64,000 bases of DNA from Roseococcus sp. Its GTDB lineage: Bacteria; Pseudomonadota; Alphaproteobacteria; Acetobacterales; Acetobacteraceae. A model generated the notes under the pieces. It was given only the letters and a program-made list of their open reading frames with translations. It was not told the origin of the DNA and searched no databases. Where the stretch lies: positions 1 through 64,000 of the forward strand of contig JAOAIK010000037.1 of NCBI GenBank assembly GCA_026414745.1, given 5' to 3'. Below, one piece after another: positions 62,821 to 64,000 of this stretch (within the stretch, counting starts at the first letter, position 1; each line of letters begins with the position of its first letter). The position numbers and the translations under genes were made by a program.

Positions 62821-62876
62821 GAGTTTAGGGAGGAAACGTCCAAGAAAGCGGGCAGGAACCGGAATCCCTGCCGCCC
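62791..62876 (-). ncRNA. Putative anti-Shine-Dalgarno small RNA, copy 2
   Basis: Minus strand: hairpin 62872-62851 (one G-U), 13 nt, GTTTCCTCCCTAAAC at 62837-62823, 2 nt, terminator GGCGGTGCG-GCGA-CGCACCGCC + T8. 5' end inferred from promoter-like CTTGCG-N17-CTAGAA. Confidence 0.7.
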
Positions 62877-62881
62877 CCCTC

Positions 62882-62910
62882 TTCTAGGGGAAGGATCGTT
62901 CGCACGCAAG
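62882..62910 (-). promoter_or_regulatory. Candidate sigma-70-type promoter for sRNA copy 2
   Basis: CTTGCG (62910-62905), 17-bp spacer, CTAGAA (62887-62882); predicted start falls just before the 5' hairpin. Confidence 0.35.
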
Positions 62911-63001
62911 CGATTTTTCGCATTGCAGCATTGCGCCGCCGCGCGAGGCCGGCGTCGCGCAGCGAATGTCCGGCTGGCATGGGGCTTGCGCTCGGGGGCA
63001 C

Positions 63002-63772
63002 ATGGCCCGCCGCCCCCGCCTCCTCCTCTTCCCGCTCCTCGCGCTGCTGCTGCTCGCGCTCTCCGGGCCCAGCCGCGCCGGCAGGAGCCCCGATCCCACC
63101 GAACTCTGCCGTGCGGCCATCGCCCGGGCGGAGCAGGAGGCGAACATCCCTCCGGGCCTGCTGCAGGCCATCGGGCGGGTGGAGTCGGGCCGGCGCAACC
63201 CCGAGACGGGCGCCTTCGGCCCCTGGCCCTGGACGATTCATGCCGAGGGACGCGGCCAATTCTTCCCGGACCGGGCAAGCGCGGTCGCCGCGGTGCGGGA
63301 GATGCAGGGCAGGGGCGTGCGCCTGATCGATGTCGGCTGCATGCAGGTGAACCTGCACCACCACCCCCGCGCCTTCGCAAGCCTGGAGGAGGCCTTCGAC
63401 CCCTGGGCCAATGCCCGCTACGCGGCCCGCTTCCTGACGGAGCTGCATGCCGCGCGGCCGGACTGGATGGTGGCCGCGGGACATTACCACTCGCACACGC
63501 CGGACCTCGCCGAGGCCTATCGCGCGCGTGTGCGCCAGGCCTGGCCAGAGGCGCAGGCACGCCTTGCGGAGGACCGGTCGCTCGGCGCGCGTCTGGCGGG
63601 ACTGCCGGCGCCGCTCACGGCGCTCTCCCTCTCCAACCGGCCCGAGCGTGCCCAGGTCATTGCCGCCCCCGCCGCCGCGGGGCGGGGACTCGACGCCTAT
63701 CGCGCCCAGCCCGTACCCCTCGCCTCGCGGGCCTTCCTTGCCGTCACCACGGGCGCTTCGCTGCGCCGGTGA
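63002..63772 (+). CDS. Lytic transglycosylase (SLT domain) protein
   Basis: Signal-like N-terminus; ANIPPGLLQAIGRVESGRRNPETGAFGPWPWTIHAEGRGQFF...DVGCMQVNLHHHP. Confidence 0.9.
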   Translation: MARRPRLLLFPLLALLLLALSGPSRAGRSPDPTELCRAAIARAEQEANIPPGLLQAIGRVESGRRNPETGAFGPWPWTIHAEGRGQFFPDRASAVAAVREMQGRGVRLIDVGCMQVNLHHHPRAFASLEEAFDPWANARYAARFLTELHAARPDWMVAAGHYHSHTPDLAEAYRARVRQAWPEAQARLAEDRSLGARLAGLPAPLTALSLSNRPERAQVIAAPAAAGRGLDAYRAQPVPLASRAFLAVTTGASLRR

Positions 63773-63910
63773 GCAGGCGCGGCGCCCCGGCCGCGCCGCG
63801 GACCGGATGACGGCGCCGCAATCCTCTTGAAAGACCGCCCCGATGCAGGCACATGCCAGGCCGGCCGGGAGGGCATACCTCGCCCGGGAGAGACGAAGGG
63901 ACAGAGACAC

Positions 63911-64000
63911 ATGAAACTCACCGCGTTCGCCGCCGCCGCGGCGGCGTTGCTCGCTTTCGGGCCCATGGAGGCGCTGGCGGGCCGCGATCTCGACCAGATC
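63911..64000 (+). CDS. Start of a secreted protein (truncated by window end)
   Basis: ATG AAA CTC ACC GCG... MKLTAFAAAAAALLAFGPMEALAGRDLDQI, signal-peptide-like; too short to identify. Confidence 0.5.
   Translation, partial: MKLTAFAAAAAALLAFGPMEALAGRDLDQI

Noticed and set aside
62304-63560. 418-aa minus-strand ORF over the sRNA copy 2 and transglycosylase
   Set aside because: Shadow ORF; the plus-strand transglycosylase and the structured minus-strand RNA explain the region better
1-64000. CRISPR arrays, prophage, restriction-modification or toxin-antitoxin defence systems
   Set aside because: No regularly spaced direct repeats and no signature proteins seen

Overview
High-GC alphaproteobacterial chromosome segment, probably Rhodospirillales/Acetobacteraceae-like judging from gene content. 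It is mostly housekeeping genes in conserved clusters: petP/petR-like regulators with a histidine kinase, serS-tatC-tatB, scpB-scpA-M50 protease-nagZ-SPOR-argS, dgt, erpA, xth, lolD-lolC/E-proS, pgk, gltB-gltD, tRNA-Leu(CAG), rnd, hpf-rpoN-lptB-lptA-lptC, coq7-dsbB. Accessory regions hold a P450, a large alpha-2-macroglobulin, two very large glycosyltransferases and a small glycan cluster at 57-60.6 kb next to a frameshifted acetyltransferase. The most interesting signal is a pair of apparent small RNAs on the minus strand (about 32.40-32.49 kb and 62.79-62.88 kb). They share an architecture rather than overall sequence: 5' hairpin, 13 nt, GUUU-CCUCCCU-AAAC anti-Shine-Dalgarno stem-loop, 2 nt, intrinsic terminator with a U tract. 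The loop is perfectly complementary over 11 nt to the leader of a Bug/TTT solute-binding-protein gene in this window, which suggests an AbcR-like trans-acting sRNA circuit. Other observations include a dense mosaic of perfect hairpins next to the scpB/tatB junction where tatA would be expected, a degenerate IS5-like remnant and a MITE-like inverted repeat. All calls come from reading the sequence; no searches or folding programs were run.
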